Below are positions 34,432-42,822 of a stretch of DNA of 64,000 bases, in pieces. Under the pieces are notes generated by a model. It worked only from the letters and a program-made list of their open reading frames with translations. It made no database searches and was not told the DNA's origin. Both the position numbers and the translations under genes were made by a program. How positions within the stretch are numbered: the stretch's first letter is position 1; each line of letters starts with the position of its first letter. Source of the DNA: DAOTWC01 sp048499435 (GTDB lineage: Bacteria > Chloroflexota > Anaerolineae > Aggregatilineales > Phototrophicaceae); contig JASNZW010000003.1 of NCBI GenBank assembly GCA_048499435.1, positions 186,001 to 250,000 of the forward strand. The letters are read 5' to 3'.

Positions 34432-36369
34432 ATGAGGAGGCAGAAGTTGCAGGCTCAAGCTGCGTTATCGTCAGGCCGTCGCCAGGGCAGAGGCACACCG
34501 GGAGGGATGCGGGCGCTGGGGCGCGCTGTTCGCTACCTGGGCAAGAACCGCCGTCCGGCCGCTATCGCTTACAGCGCGCTTATCGTCGCTACGCTGGCGC
34601 AGCTCGCTGTGCCGCTGCTCATTCAGGATATGATCAATTCTGTCACCAACGGCGTTGTGGCTAACCAGATTCTGGAGCTGCCGCCGCTGCTGCAAGGGCT
34701 GGCCGCGAACAGCGCAGGCAAGGACCTGGGCGAGCTGCAGACGGTCTCGGCCAATGCCGAGAGCTGGCTTATCAACGCCGCTCTGGTGATTGTGTTGTTC
34801 GCGATAATCCGCGCGGCGTTCTCGTTTGTGCAGGCCTTTATGGCAGAGACCACTTCACAGGGCGTGGCGTTCGACTTCCGTAATGAAATCTTCACCAAGC
34901 TTCAGCGGCTTTCCTTCAGCTACTACGACCGCAACCAGACCGGGCAGTTGATGATCCGCGCGACAGACGATGTGGAGAAAGTCCGGCTGTTTATCGCCCA
35001 GGGGCTGGTGCTGGCCGCGCAGGCTGTGCTGCTGCTGGTGGCCACGCTGCTCATCCTGCTGGCGACTAACTGGCGGCTGACGCTGGCGATTATGCCGGTG
35101 CTGCCGATCGCGCTGGTGCTGTTCATGGTGTTTGGCTCTGTTGCCCAGCCGCTGTTTGTTCAGGTGCAGGTCCGCCTTTCGCGCCTGAACACGATCCTGC
35201 AGGAAAACCTGGCCGGCATCAAGGTGGTGAAGGCCTTTGTGCGCGAGCCGCATGAGCAGCGCAGTTTCGACCAGGCCGCCGATGACCTTTTCGCCCAGAG
35301 CCTGCGCGTCAACCGCACGTTCTCATTCCTGTTCCCGATTGTTTTTCTGATCGCGCAGATCGGCCAGGGCATTATCCTGTACTTCGGCGGCCAGCAAATC
35401 TTTGAGGGGATGCTGACGCTGGGCGGCTATCAGCAGTTCACGCTGTATCTGATCTATGTGTTCTTCCCGATCGGCCAGCTTGGTTTCATCATCACGCTGA
35501 TGGCGCAGGCGTCGGCGTCGGCGACGCGCGTGTTCGAGATACTCGACGCGCAGAGCGATGTCACCAACAAGCCCGGCGCGCACGAGCTGCCGGCTATCGA
35601 GGGCCGTGTGGCGTTTGAGAACGTGTCGTTCGCCTACTTTGGCTCGCACGACTACGTGCTGAAGAATGTCAGCTTTGAGGCGCTTCCGGGCCAGACTATC
35701 GCGCTGCTGGGCGCGACCGGCAGCGGCAAATCAACCATCATCAACCTGATCCCACGCTTTTACGACGCGACAGAGGGTGTGGTGCGGGTTGACGGCCACG
35801 ACGTGCGCGATGTGACGCTTGACAGCCTGCGCCGCCAGATCGGCATTGTGCTCCAGGAAACGAATTTGTTCAGCGGCAGCATCCGCGACAACATCGCGTT
35901 TGGCCGCCCCGAAGCGTCAATGGAGGCGGTGATCGAGGCCGCTAAGGCCGCCGCCGCGCACGACTTCATCATGAGTTTCCCGGAGGGCTATGATACGCCG
36001 GTGGGCGAGCGCGGCTCTACGCTGTCCGGGGGGCAGAAGCAGCGAGTGGCTATCGCCCGCGCGCTGCTGCTCAACCCCCGCCTGCTTATTCTGGACGACT
36101 CCACCAGCAGCGTAGACCTGGTGACGGAGGCGCAGATTCAGCGCGCGCTGGACAGCCTGATGAAGAACCGCACCAGTTTCGTGATTGCTCAGCGCATTAC
36201 CACTGTGCTCAACGCTGACCAGATTATCGTGCTGGACAAAGGCGAGGTGACGGCGATAGGGACACACGCGGAACTTATGGAAAGCAGCCCAATCTATGCC
36301 GAGATTTACAATTCGCAGCTTGTGGGCGACGCCGAAGCGGCCGCCACAGAAGGGGGGACAGCGCTATGA
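34432..36369 (+). CDS. Heterodimeric ABC multidrug exporter subunit, degenerate-site half
   Basis: 645 residues: membrane domain with six TMs (about 30-330) and a C-terminal ATPase. Walker A GATGSGKST, signature LSGGQKQRVAIARAL, but Walker B ends LLILDDSTSSVD (catalytic Glu replaced by Asp) and the switch His is Gln (VIAQRITTV). These are the same substitutions as in the TM287-type half of heterodimeric exporters, which have one non-hydrolysing site. An internal ATG at 34507 aligns with the usual start MRALGRAVRYL, so the first 25 residues may be optional. It overlaps its partner by 4 bases (ATGA) and is probably under MarR control. Confidence 0.92.
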   Translation: MRRQKLQAQAALSSGRRQGRGTPGGMRALGRAVRYLGKNRRPAAIAYSALIVATLAQLAVPLLIQDMINSVTNGVVANQILELPPLLQGLAANSAGKDLGELQTVSANAESWLINAALVIVLFAIIRAAFSFVQAFMAETTSQGVAFDFRNEIFTKLQRLSFSYYDRNQTGQLMIRATDDVEKVRLFIAQGLVLAAQAVLLLVATLLILLATNWRLTLAIMPVLPIALVLFMVFGSVAQPLFVQVQVRLSRLNTILQENLAGIKVVKAFVREPHEQRSFDQAADDLFAQSLRVNRTFSFLFPIVFLIAQIGQGIILYFGGQQIFEGMLTLGGYQQFTLYLIYVFFPIGQLGFIITLMAQASASATRVFEILDAQSDVTNKPGAHELPAIEGRVAFENVSFAYFGSHDYVLKNVSFEALPGQTIALLGATGSGKSTIINLIPRFYDATEGVVRVDGHDVRDVTLDSLRRQIGIVLQETNLFSGSIRDNIAFGRPEASMEAVIEAAKAAAAHDFIMSFPEGYDTPVGERGSTLSGGQKQRVAIARALLLNPRLLILDDSTSSVDLVTEAQIQRALDSLMKNRTSFVIAQRITTVLNADQIIVLDKGEVTAIGTHAELMESSPIYAEIYNSQLVGDAEAAATEGGTAL

Positions 36370-38381
36370 TGGGCCTTGGCGGCAGGCGTGATTTATTCGA
36401 GCAGGAAGTCTCCAGGCCGAAGAACCTGGGCGTTACCCTGGCGCGCTTCGGGCATTACTTCCGCCGCTTCTGGCTGGGCCTGGTGATCGCGCTGGCGCTG
36501 GTTGTGGTGTCTACCTGGGCGCAGGTAACTGCGCCGGAGTATATCGGGCAGGCTGTGGACTGCTTCCTGTTCCAGCCGAATGCCGGGCAAGGCTCTGACG
36601 GTAAGCAGGCTGCCGCTGGCGATAACTGCTGGTTTACGGACGACGATGCCGCCGCGATCACAGCGCGTATCGCCGCTGACGCTTCAATTCCTGACGCTGA
36701 GAAGGGCGCAGCCACAACGGCGGCGAAATTGCAGGGCCTGGGCGGGATTGTCCTCATTCTGCTGGGGCTGTTCGCGCTGGGCGCGGCGATGCAGGGCCTG
36801 GCGTTTTACGCGATGGCCTGGACAGGGCAGAACGTGCTGCGCGATATGCGCAAAGGGCTGTTTCGGCAGCTGCACCGGCTGTCGCTGGGGTACTATGCTC
36901 AGCACGAGGCCGGCAGCGTGATGAGCCGTATCACCAATGACACCGACACTATCCAGCAGGTGTTCAGTTTCGCGCTGCTGCATGTGTTCAGCGGCGCGCT
37001 GCTGATCGGCTGGATCGCGGTGCGCATGCTCCAGGAAAACGTAATTTACGCATTGTCGGCGCTGGTGGTGGTGCCGTTTATGCTGGTGGCGACGATCTAC
37101 TTTTCCGGCCAGGCGCGGCGGGCTTTCCGCCGCAGCCGCCGTGAGATCGGCAACGTGAATGCTGACCTGCAGGAGTCGATCGCGGGGGCGCGTGAAGTGC
37201 AGGCGTTCGGGCGCGAGGATGAAAGCATTGACAATTTCCGCCAGACCAACGCCGCCAACCGCGATGCCAACATCCGCGCGGCGGCTTTCACCAGCGCGCT
37301 GAACCCGGTGCTGGAGGCGTTGGGGTTTGTGGCGCTGGGGGGCACGGTGGTGGTCGGCGGCATCTCTGTGCTGCGCGGCGAGCCGCTGTTAGGTGTCGGC
37401 GCTGTTGTTTCGCTGGGGACCGTCATTGTGTTCATGCAGTATGTGCAGCGCTTCAACCAGCCGATCCAGCAGATCGCCGTTATGTGGACCAACATTCAGA
37501 ACGCCATCGCCGGCGGCGAGCGGATCTTCGGGCTGCTGGATGTGCAGCCGGATATCGTGGACAAGCCCGGCGCGGTTGAACTGCCGTCTATTCGAGGGCA
37601 GGTTGAATTTGACGACGTGTGGACCGCGTATGTCAAGGATGAGCTGGTGCTAAAGGGCGTGACGTTTTCGGCCCAGCCCGGCGAGACAGTGGCGATTGTC
37701 GGCCCAACTGGCGCGGGCAAGACCACGATCATCAATCTGCTGCCGCGCTTCTATGACACCACGCGCGGCGCGGTGCGGATTGACGGATACGACGTGCGCG
37801 ACGTGACGCTTGCCAGCCTGCGCAGCCAGATCGGCATTGTGCTTCAGGACACGTTCCTGTTCTCTGACACCGTGATGAACAACATCCGCTATGGGCGGCT
37901 GGACGCAACCGATGATGAGGTGATCGCGGCGGCGAAACTGGTGGCGGCGGACACGTTTATCGAGCGCCTGGCTGACGGTTATCAGACGGTGCTGGGCGAG
38001 CGCGGCAGCGGCCTGAGCCAGGGGCAGCGCCAGTTGATCGCCATCGCGCGCGTGGCGCTGATGAACCCGCACATCCTCATTCTGGACGAGGCGACATCGA
38101 GCGTGGACACGCGCACCGAACGCGTCATCCAGCGCGCGTTTGAAAAGCTGCTGGAGGGCCGCACCAGCTTTGTGATCGCCCACCGGCTGAGCACCATCCG
38201 CAGCGCTGACCAGGTGCTGATGCTGGTTGATGGCGAAATCGCCGAGCACGGCACGCACACCGCTCTGCTGGAAAAGCGCGGCGCGTACTATGACCTCTAC
38301 ATGAGCCAGTTCCGCTATGAAGAACCGGCTGATCCCCCGGTTAACGGCAGGGTGGAAACGCAGCCGCAGGCGGGTGACTGA
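36366..38381 (+). CDS. Heterodimeric ABC multidrug exporter subunit, catalytic-site half
   Basis: 671 residues. Six TMs with an unusual soluble loop (about residues 75-120, QPNAGQGSDGKQAAAGDNCWFTDDDA and onward) between TM1 and TM2 on the outer side. The ATPase has consensus Walker B LILDEATSSVD and switch His VIAHRLSTI, but its signature is LSQGQRQLIAIAR. That altered signature faces the partner's defective Walker B, so only the composite site using this Walker B and the partner's LSGGQ hydrolyses ATP. Exports lipophilic compounds or lipids in characterised relatives. The operon ends at the hairpin 38422-38449. Confidence 0.92.
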   Translation: MMGLGGRRDLFEQEVSRPKNLGVTLARFGHYFRRFWLGLVIALALVVVSTWAQVTAPEYIGQAVDCFLFQPNAGQGSDGKQAAAGDNCWFTDDDAAAITARIAADASIPDAEKGAATTAAKLQGLGGIVLILLGLFALGAAMQGLAFYAMAWTGQNVLRDMRKGLFRQLHRLSLGYYAQHEAGSVMSRITNDTDTIQQVFSFALLHVFSGALLIGWIAVRMLQENVIYALSALVVVPFMLVATIYFSGQARRAFRRSRREIGNVNADLQESIAGAREVQAFGREDESIDNFRQTNAANRDANIRAAAFTSALNPVLEALGFVALGGTVVVGGISVLRGEPLLGVGAVVSLGTVIVFMQYVQRFNQPIQQIAVMWTNIQNAIAGGERIFGLLDVQPDIVDKPGAVELPSIRGQVEFDDVWTAYVKDELVLKGVTFSAQPGETVAIVGPTGAGKTTIINLLPRFYDTTRGAVRIDGYDVRDVTLASLRSQIGIVLQDTFLFSDTVMNNIRYGRLDATDDEVIAAAKLVAADTFIERLADGYQTVLGERGSGLSQGQRQLIAIARVALMNPHILILDEATSSVDTRTERVIQRAFEKLLEGRTSFVIAHRLSTIRSADQVLMLVDGEIAEHGTHTALLEKRGAYYDLYMSQFRYEEPADPPVNGRVETQPQAGD

Positions 38382-38421
38382 CGGGCAGAAAGTGTCTATT
38401 TGCAACGCCGCCGTGTAAAAT

Positions 38422-38449
38422 AGCGCGCTCATCCGGGCGCGCTGTTTTT
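38422..38449 (+). terminator. Intrinsic terminator after the ABC exporter operon
   Basis: AGCGCGC (38422-38428) pairs with GCGCGCT (38437-38443), followed by GTTTTT. It lies 41 bases after the exporter stop and 25 bases before the ATP-grasp gene. Confidence 0.75.
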
Positions 38450-38473
38450 CTGCATACAGGGAGGGGGATAGAT

Positions 38474-39670
38474 ATGGACCGGGTTACGCTGTTGTGCATT
38501 TCCAGCTATTTCAAGGGCGAGGCGTTTCTGCAGGAAGCGCAGCAGCAGGGCTGCCACGTCATGCTGCTGACGGAGGATAAGCTGGCGGACGCCGCCTGGC
38601 CGCGCGCGAGCATTGACGAGTTCCTGACGACGCCTGACCTGACCAACATGGATTGGGTGATGAACACAGTGGCCTATCTGTGCCGGTCGCGGCAGATTGA
38701 CTGGATTGTGCCGCTGGATGAATACGATGTGCAGACGGCGGCGGCGCTGCGCGAGCACCTGCGGCTGCCGGGTATGGGCGAGAGCGCCACGCGCTTTTTC
38801 CGCGACAAGCTTGCCATGCGCATGCGGGCCAGCGCTGCCGGCGTTGCGGTGCCAGAATTCGCGCCGGTGTTCAATTATGACCGCCTGCGCGAATACATGG
38901 AGCGGGTTCCGCCCCCCTGGGTGCTTAAACCGCGCACAGAGGCCGGGGCGATGGGCATCAAGAAGATTGAGACCGCGGACCAGCTCTGGCGCTGGCTGGA
39001 CCAACTGGGCGACCGGCAGTCGCACTTTCTGCTGGAACGATACGTTCCGGGCGACGTGTTTCATGTGGACGCGCTGACGTGGGACGGCGATGTGGTGTTC
39101 GCCAGTGTGCAGAAATACGGCCAGCCGCCGATGGATGTAGCCCACCAGGGCGGCGTGTTCGTGACTCAGATTGTTGACCGGGGCAGCCCGGACGTGGCCG
39201 CGCTGGAGGCCCTGAACGCCGACGTGCTGCGGGCGCTGGGGATGGTGCGGGGTGTCACACACGCGGAGTATATCAAGGCCGCGGATGGCCGCCTGTACTT
39301 TCTGGAGGTGGCGGCGCGGGTGGGCGGCGCGCATATCGCGGACCTGATCGAGCAGGCGACCGGGTTGAACCTGTGGGCGGAGTGGGCGCGGCTGATCGTG
39401 GCTGACATCCGCGGCCAGACCTATCAGCCGTCGCCGTTCCGCGCCGGCTACGGCGGGCTGCTGGTGTGCCTGGCGCGCCAGGAATACCCTGATCTCTCGG
39501 CTTATAACGATACCGAAGTGGTCTGGCGGCTGCATAAGAAGCGGCACGCCGGTTTGATCGTCGCGTCGCCGGCGCATGACCGGGTGCAGGCGCTGCTGGC
39601 AGCGTATGTGCCGCGCTTTGCTGGGGATTTCCTGGCGGTAGCCCCGCCTAAAGACCAGCCATCTGATTGA
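38474..39670 (+). CDS. ATP-grasp ligase (carboxylate-amine ligase type)
   Basis: 398 residues from the ATG with GGAGGGGG upstream. The N-terminal third is a Rossmann-like preATP-grasp domain (VTLLCISSYFKGEAFLQEAQQQGC). ATP-grasp features: PPWVLKPRTEAGAMGIKKI (nucleotide-binding Lys and loop), FLLERYVPGDVFHVDALTWDG, and the metal-binding segment GRLYFLEVAARVGGAHIADLIEQATGLNLW. The closest layout is the BacD/carnosine synthase-like group that makes amide bonds between small acids and amino acids. It precedes a subtilisin, an esterase and two further ATP-grasp genes. Its own terminator-separated position suggests independent transcription. Confidence 0.85.
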   Translation: MDRVTLLCISSYFKGEAFLQEAQQQGCHVMLLTEDKLADAAWPRASIDEFLTTPDLTNMDWVMNTVAYLCRSRQIDWIVPLDEYDVQTAAALREHLRLPGMGESATRFFRDKLAMRMRASAAGVAVPEFAPVFNYDRLREYMERVPPPWVLKPRTEAGAMGIKKIETADQLWRWLDQLGDRQSHFLLERYVPGDVFHVDALTWDGDVVFASVQKYGQPPMDVAHQGGVFVTQIVDRGSPDVAALEALNADVLRALGMVRGVTHAEYIKAADGRLYFLEVAARVGGAHIADLIEQATGLNLWAEWARLIVADIRGQTYQPSPFRAGYGGLLVCLARQEYPDLSAYNDTEVVWRLHKKRHAGLIVASPAHDRVQALLAAYVPRFAGDFLAVAPPKDQPSD

Positions 39671-39767
39671 ACAGAGGGGCGCAGACGAAGTTCAGCGAAC
39701 TGCGGGCTGGCAGGATTTTCGCGCGCGGGGGTGAGCGCTTCGCGCTGAATCCAGGTTTTCGCGATTC

Positions 39768-39797
39768 GCTGAATTTTTCTTAATTCAGCCCTATAAT
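39768..39797 (+). promoter_or_regulatory. Promoter with adjoining inverted repeat before the subtilisin gene
   Basis: A perfect -10 TATAAT at 39792-39797 has no clear -35. In its place is an 8-bp inverted repeat GCTGAATT-N6-AATTCAGC (39768-39789), which could be an operator, an activator site or a weak terminator for the upstream gene. The same GCTGAAT core also occurs at 39744-39750. Confidence 0.45.
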
Positions 39798-39836
39798 AAG
39801 GCGAGATTCGCCCCCTTGCGGAGGTCGCTGCTGTTT

Positions 39837-40979
39837 ATGTTTACCGCCAGCTATCCGTTTTACCAGCCCGGCCAGCCGGCGCTGCTGCCCACGCCGGAGC
39901 GGGTTGGCGCGCTGCCCGCTTACACCGGGCGCGGCGTTGTTGTCGCTTTTGTCGATTCGGGATTTTATCCGCACCCGGACCTCGCCAGGCGGGTGCTGGT
40001 GCACGTGGACGCCAGCACGAACCGGGTTGTTGAGCAGCCTTCCGATGCTTTCGCCGTCAGCGACCAGAGCTGGCATGGGCAAATGACGAGCGTTATCGCC
40101 GCCGGCGATGGGCACACGTCCGGCGGGCGCTACCGGGGAATCGCCTCTGGGGCGCAGTTGGTGCTGGTTAAAGTGAGCACGCCGCGCGGGCAGGTCAAGG
40201 AACGCGATATCCTGCGCGGGCTGCGCTGGATTGCGGACACCCATCAGCGCTTTAACGTTCGCATTGTTAACCTGTCGGTTGGCGGCGATTTTGTCAGCAG
40301 CGACCCCGATCACCCGCTGCACCGCGTTGTGCGCGCGCTGGCCGAAGCCGGCGTCACAGTTATCGCCGCGGTAGGCAACCGCGCCGCGCCGGTGGTTTTC
40401 CCGCCCGCCAGCGCGGTTGAAACGATCGCCGTCGGCGGGCTGAACGACCGCAACACACGCGACCGCGGCCAGTGGACGCTTTATCACAGCAACTACGGCA
40501 CAGCCTGGGATGGCAGCACCAAGCCGGATTTGCTCGCCCCGGCGGAGTGGATCGCCGGGCCGATCATGCCGGAGACCGGCGTAGCCCGCGAGGCGCGCTG
40601 GCTGGGGTCGCTGCTGCATATCCAGAGCGCCGCTGAGGTGCGCCACCTGCTTGACCGCGCCCACGCTGACCTGGGCCTGCCGCGCGCCGCCGCGCAGAAC
40701 CCGGATGCCAACGTCTACGCCATGCTTCAGGCGCGCATCAACGCACATAAGATTGTAGACGCGAGCCATCAGTTTGTTGATGGCACTTCGGTCGCCGCGC
40801 CGATTGTCGCGGCGGTGGCGGCGCAGATGCTGGAGGCCAACCCTGGGCTGACACCAGCGCGGATACGTTCGATTCTGAAGGCGACGGCGCAGCCGCTGCC
40901 GGGCATTGAACCTGGCCGGCAGGGGGCCGGCGCGCTGGACGCCGCCGCTGCCGTTCAGGCAGCGCTGGCCGCTCGTTGA
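39837..40979 (+). CDS. Cytoplasmic S8-family subtilisin-like protease
   Basis: 380 residues from the ATG at 39837. Catalytic triad: Asp40 (VAFVDSGFYPH), His80 (WHGQMTSVIAAG) and Ser318 (VDGTSVAAPIV), with oxyanion Asn181 in VGNRAAPV. There is no signal peptide and no propeptide, so it should act inside the cell. Between the DLLAPAEWIAGP strand and the Ser motif lies an insertion of about 70 residues (242-312) rich in Arg/Ala helices, absent from secreted subtilisins. The gene is 22 bases upstream of an esterase in the same direction and sits among ATP-grasp ligases, which suggests processing of a peptide product or a modified protein. Confidence 0.9.
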   Translation: MFTASYPFYQPGQPALLPTPERVGALPAYTGRGVVVAFVDSGFYPHPDLARRVLVHVDASTNRVVEQPSDAFAVSDQSWHGQMTSVIAAGDGHTSGGRYRGIASGAQLVLVKVSTPRGQVKERDILRGLRWIADTHQRFNVRIVNLSVGGDFVSSDPDHPLHRVVRALAEAGVTVIAAVGNRAAPVVFPPASAVETIAVGGLNDRNTRDRGQWTLYHSNYGTAWDGSTKPDLLAPAEWIAGPIMPETGVAREARWLGSLLHIQSAAEVRHLLDRAHADLGLPRAAAQNPDANVYAMLQARINAHKIVDASHQFVDGTSVAAPIVAAVAAQMLEANPGLTPARIRSILKATAQPLPGIEPGRQGAGALDAAAAVQAALAAR

Positions 40980-41001
40980 TTGTCTGCAAAGGACGAATAC
41001 G

Positions 41002-41721
41002 ATGAACCGTGAGTATCACCGCTGGTACAGCCCGTCGCTTAACCGCAATATGGAACTGCTGGTGTTCGGCCACGCCGGCGCGCGCGTTCTGATTTTCCCG
41101 ACATCGCAGGGGCGCTTTTTTGAATGGGAAGACCGGGGCATGATCTGGTCGCTGCGGCATCAGATTGATAACGGCTGGCTTCAGGTATACTGCGTGGACA
41201 GCGTGGACGCTGAGAGCTGGTACTGCGGATGGGCGCACCCCGGCGGGCGCGCTTACCGCCACGCGCAGTACGACGGCTATCTTTACAACGAGGTGCTGCC
41301 TTTCAGCACCAGCCGGAACGGCAACCCGTATCTCATTACCATTGGGGCCAGCTTCGGCGCTTATCACGCCATGAATTTTGGGCTGAAGCACCCGGATCGC
41401 GTTGGGCGGATTCTGGGGCTGAGCGGCCTGTATGACATTCGCATGTTCACTGATGGCTTCAACAACGAATACGTGTATTTCAACAACCCGATGCAGTACA
41501 TCCCCGCTGAACACAACCCGGAGCGGCTGGCGCTGCTGCGCCGCCTCGACATCATTATCGCTGCCGGCCGCGATGACCGCCTGGTTCAAAGCTCGCGCGA
41601 TCTCTCAACCGCGCTGTGGCGCAAGGGGATCGGCAACGCGCTGCGCGAGTGGGACGGCTGGTCGCACGACTGGCCTTACTGGGAGAAGATGATTCACCTT
41701 TACATCGGCGGCCACGATTAA
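41002..41721 (+). CDS. Alpha/beta-hydrolase esterase (COG4947-like)
   Basis: 239 residues from the ATG at 41002 with AAAGGA upstream. The N-terminus NREYHRWYSPSLNRNMELLVFGHAGARVLIFPTSQGRFFEWEDRGM is typical of this esterase family. The nucleophile elbow is GASFGA (Ser117), Asp is probably in AAGRDDRL and His in GWSHDWPYW. No signal peptide is seen. It probably forms a transcription unit with the subtilisin. The family recurs next to ATP-grasp genes, which suggests hydrolysis of an ester or amide in the same pathway; that link is inference. Confidence 0.8.
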   Translation: MNREYHRWYSPSLNRNMELLVFGHAGARVLIFPTSQGRFFEWEDRGMIWSLRHQIDNGWLQVYCVDSVDAESWYCGWAHPGGRAYRHAQYDGYLYNEVLPFSTSRNGNPYLITIGASFGAYHAMNFGLKHPDRVGRILGLSGLYDIRMFTDGFNNEYVYFNNPMQYIPAEHNPERLALLRRLDIIIAAGRDDRLVQSSRDLSTALWRKGIGNALREWDGWSHDWPYWEKMIHLYIGGHD

Positions 41722-41789
41722 TTGCGACGAACCGCGCGCGGCCCAAAAATGTCGCCAGGGCCGTTTGTGTGTTTTTGATTCGCGCTGTG

Positions 41790-41795
41790 TATAAT
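41790..41795 (+). promoter_or_regulatory. Perfect -10 box before the second ATP-grasp gene
   Basis: TATAAT 53 bases before the start codon at 41848. No good -35 was found at 16-18 bases (TTTGTG at 41764 is 20 bases away). It suggests the two downstream ATP-grasp genes form their own unit. Confidence 0.4.
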
Positions 41796-41847
41796 CGCGC
41801 CCTTAAGCCGTCATTTGTCGGTAGCTGGCCTAACGGGAGAGTGTGCT

Positions 41848-42822
41848 ATGGCGCGTAAGAAGTCAGGTGGTGAGCCGCTGCGGATCGGGCTGCTGGTAGG
41901 CCGGGAGTGGTCGTGGCCGCCGGCATTTATCGAGGAAGTGAACCGCCGCAACCAGGGCGTCGTTGCAGAGTATGCGCGGCTGGGCGGCACGCCGATGAAC
42001 GAGCCGTGCCCTTACCGCGTGCTGGTTGACCGCATCTCGCATGAAGTGCCATATTACCGTTCCTACCTCAAAAACGCGGCGCTTCAGGGCGCGAAGGTGA
42101 TCAACGACCCGTTCATGTGGACGGCGGACGACAAGTTCTTCGGCGCGTCGCTGCTTGACCGGATGGGCCTGGCGTCGCCGCGCACCGTCGTTCTGCCCAA
42201 TAAGGATTATGTGCCGGGCATTGTCCACACGGAGAGCCTGCGCAACCTGGATTACCCGCTGAACTGGGACCGGATTATCGAGCTGGTCGGCGGCCTGCCG
42301 TGTGTGCTGAAGGACGCGCACGGCGGAGGATGGAAAGAGGTGTACGTCGTTCACTCTAAAGAGGAGCTGATCTGGCGTTACAACGGCACGGGCCTGCTGA
42401 CGATGATCGTGCAGGAGTATATCGCCTGGGAAAACTACTCCCGCTGCATGTGCCTGGGGCAGGACGAAATTTATGTTATGCGCTATGACCCGGTGCAGCG
42501 CCGCTACCATGACGACCACGACTTTGCTTCGCCCTTGTACGAGCGCATGGTGGCTGACGCGACGGCTATCTGCACGGCGTTGGGCTATGACATGAACACG
42601 GTTGAGTTTGCGGTTAAGGACGGCGTGCCCTACGCGATTGATTTCATGAATCCCGCGCCGGACATGGACGTGAACTCGCTGGGCCGCCGCCATTTCGACT
42701 GGATGGTTACGCACATGGCCGATCTCACGATTCGGCTGGCGCAGTCTTCAGCCGCCACTGCTGACCGCTATTACTGGTATAAGGCTGCTAAGGGGTTGGC
42801 AGCCGGGGGGCGGAAATCATGA
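41848..42822 (+). CDS. ATP-grasp (RimK-like) ligase
   Basis: 324 residues from the ATG at 41848, GGGAGAG upstream. An N-terminal domain (RIGLLVGREWSWPPAFIEEVNRRNQGVVAEYARLGGT) precedes the ATP-grasp core: CVLKDAHGGGWKEVYVVHS (Lys and Gly-rich lid), MIVQEYIAWENYSRCMCLG, and GVPYAIDFMNPAPDMDVNS (metal-binding acid and Asn). This is a RimK-type arrangement without a known specific substrate. The stop overlaps the start of the circularly permuted ATP-grasp gene (ATGA), so the two enzymes are likely made in equal amounts and act in sequence or as a complex. Confidence 0.85.
   Translation: MARKKSGGEPLRIGLLVGREWSWPPAFIEEVNRRNQGVVAEYARLGGTPMNEPCPYRVLVDRISHEVPYYRSYLKNAALQGAKVINDPFMWTADDKFFGASLLDRMGLASPRTVVLPNKDYVPGIVHTESLRNLDYPLNWDRIIELVGGLPCVLKDAHGGGWKEVYVVHSKEELIWRYNGTGLLTMIVQEYIAWENYSRCMCLGQDEIYVMRYDPVQRRYHDDHDFASPLYERMVADATAICTALGYDMNTVEFAVKDGVPYAIDFMNPAPDMDVNSLGRRHFDWMVTHMADLTIRLAQSSAATADRYYWYKAAKGLAAGGRKS

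Noticed and set aside
41722..41847. Precursor peptide gene for the ATP-grasp cluster
   Set aside because: The only ATG-initiated frame here has 9 codons, with no ribosome site or recognisable leader/core layout.
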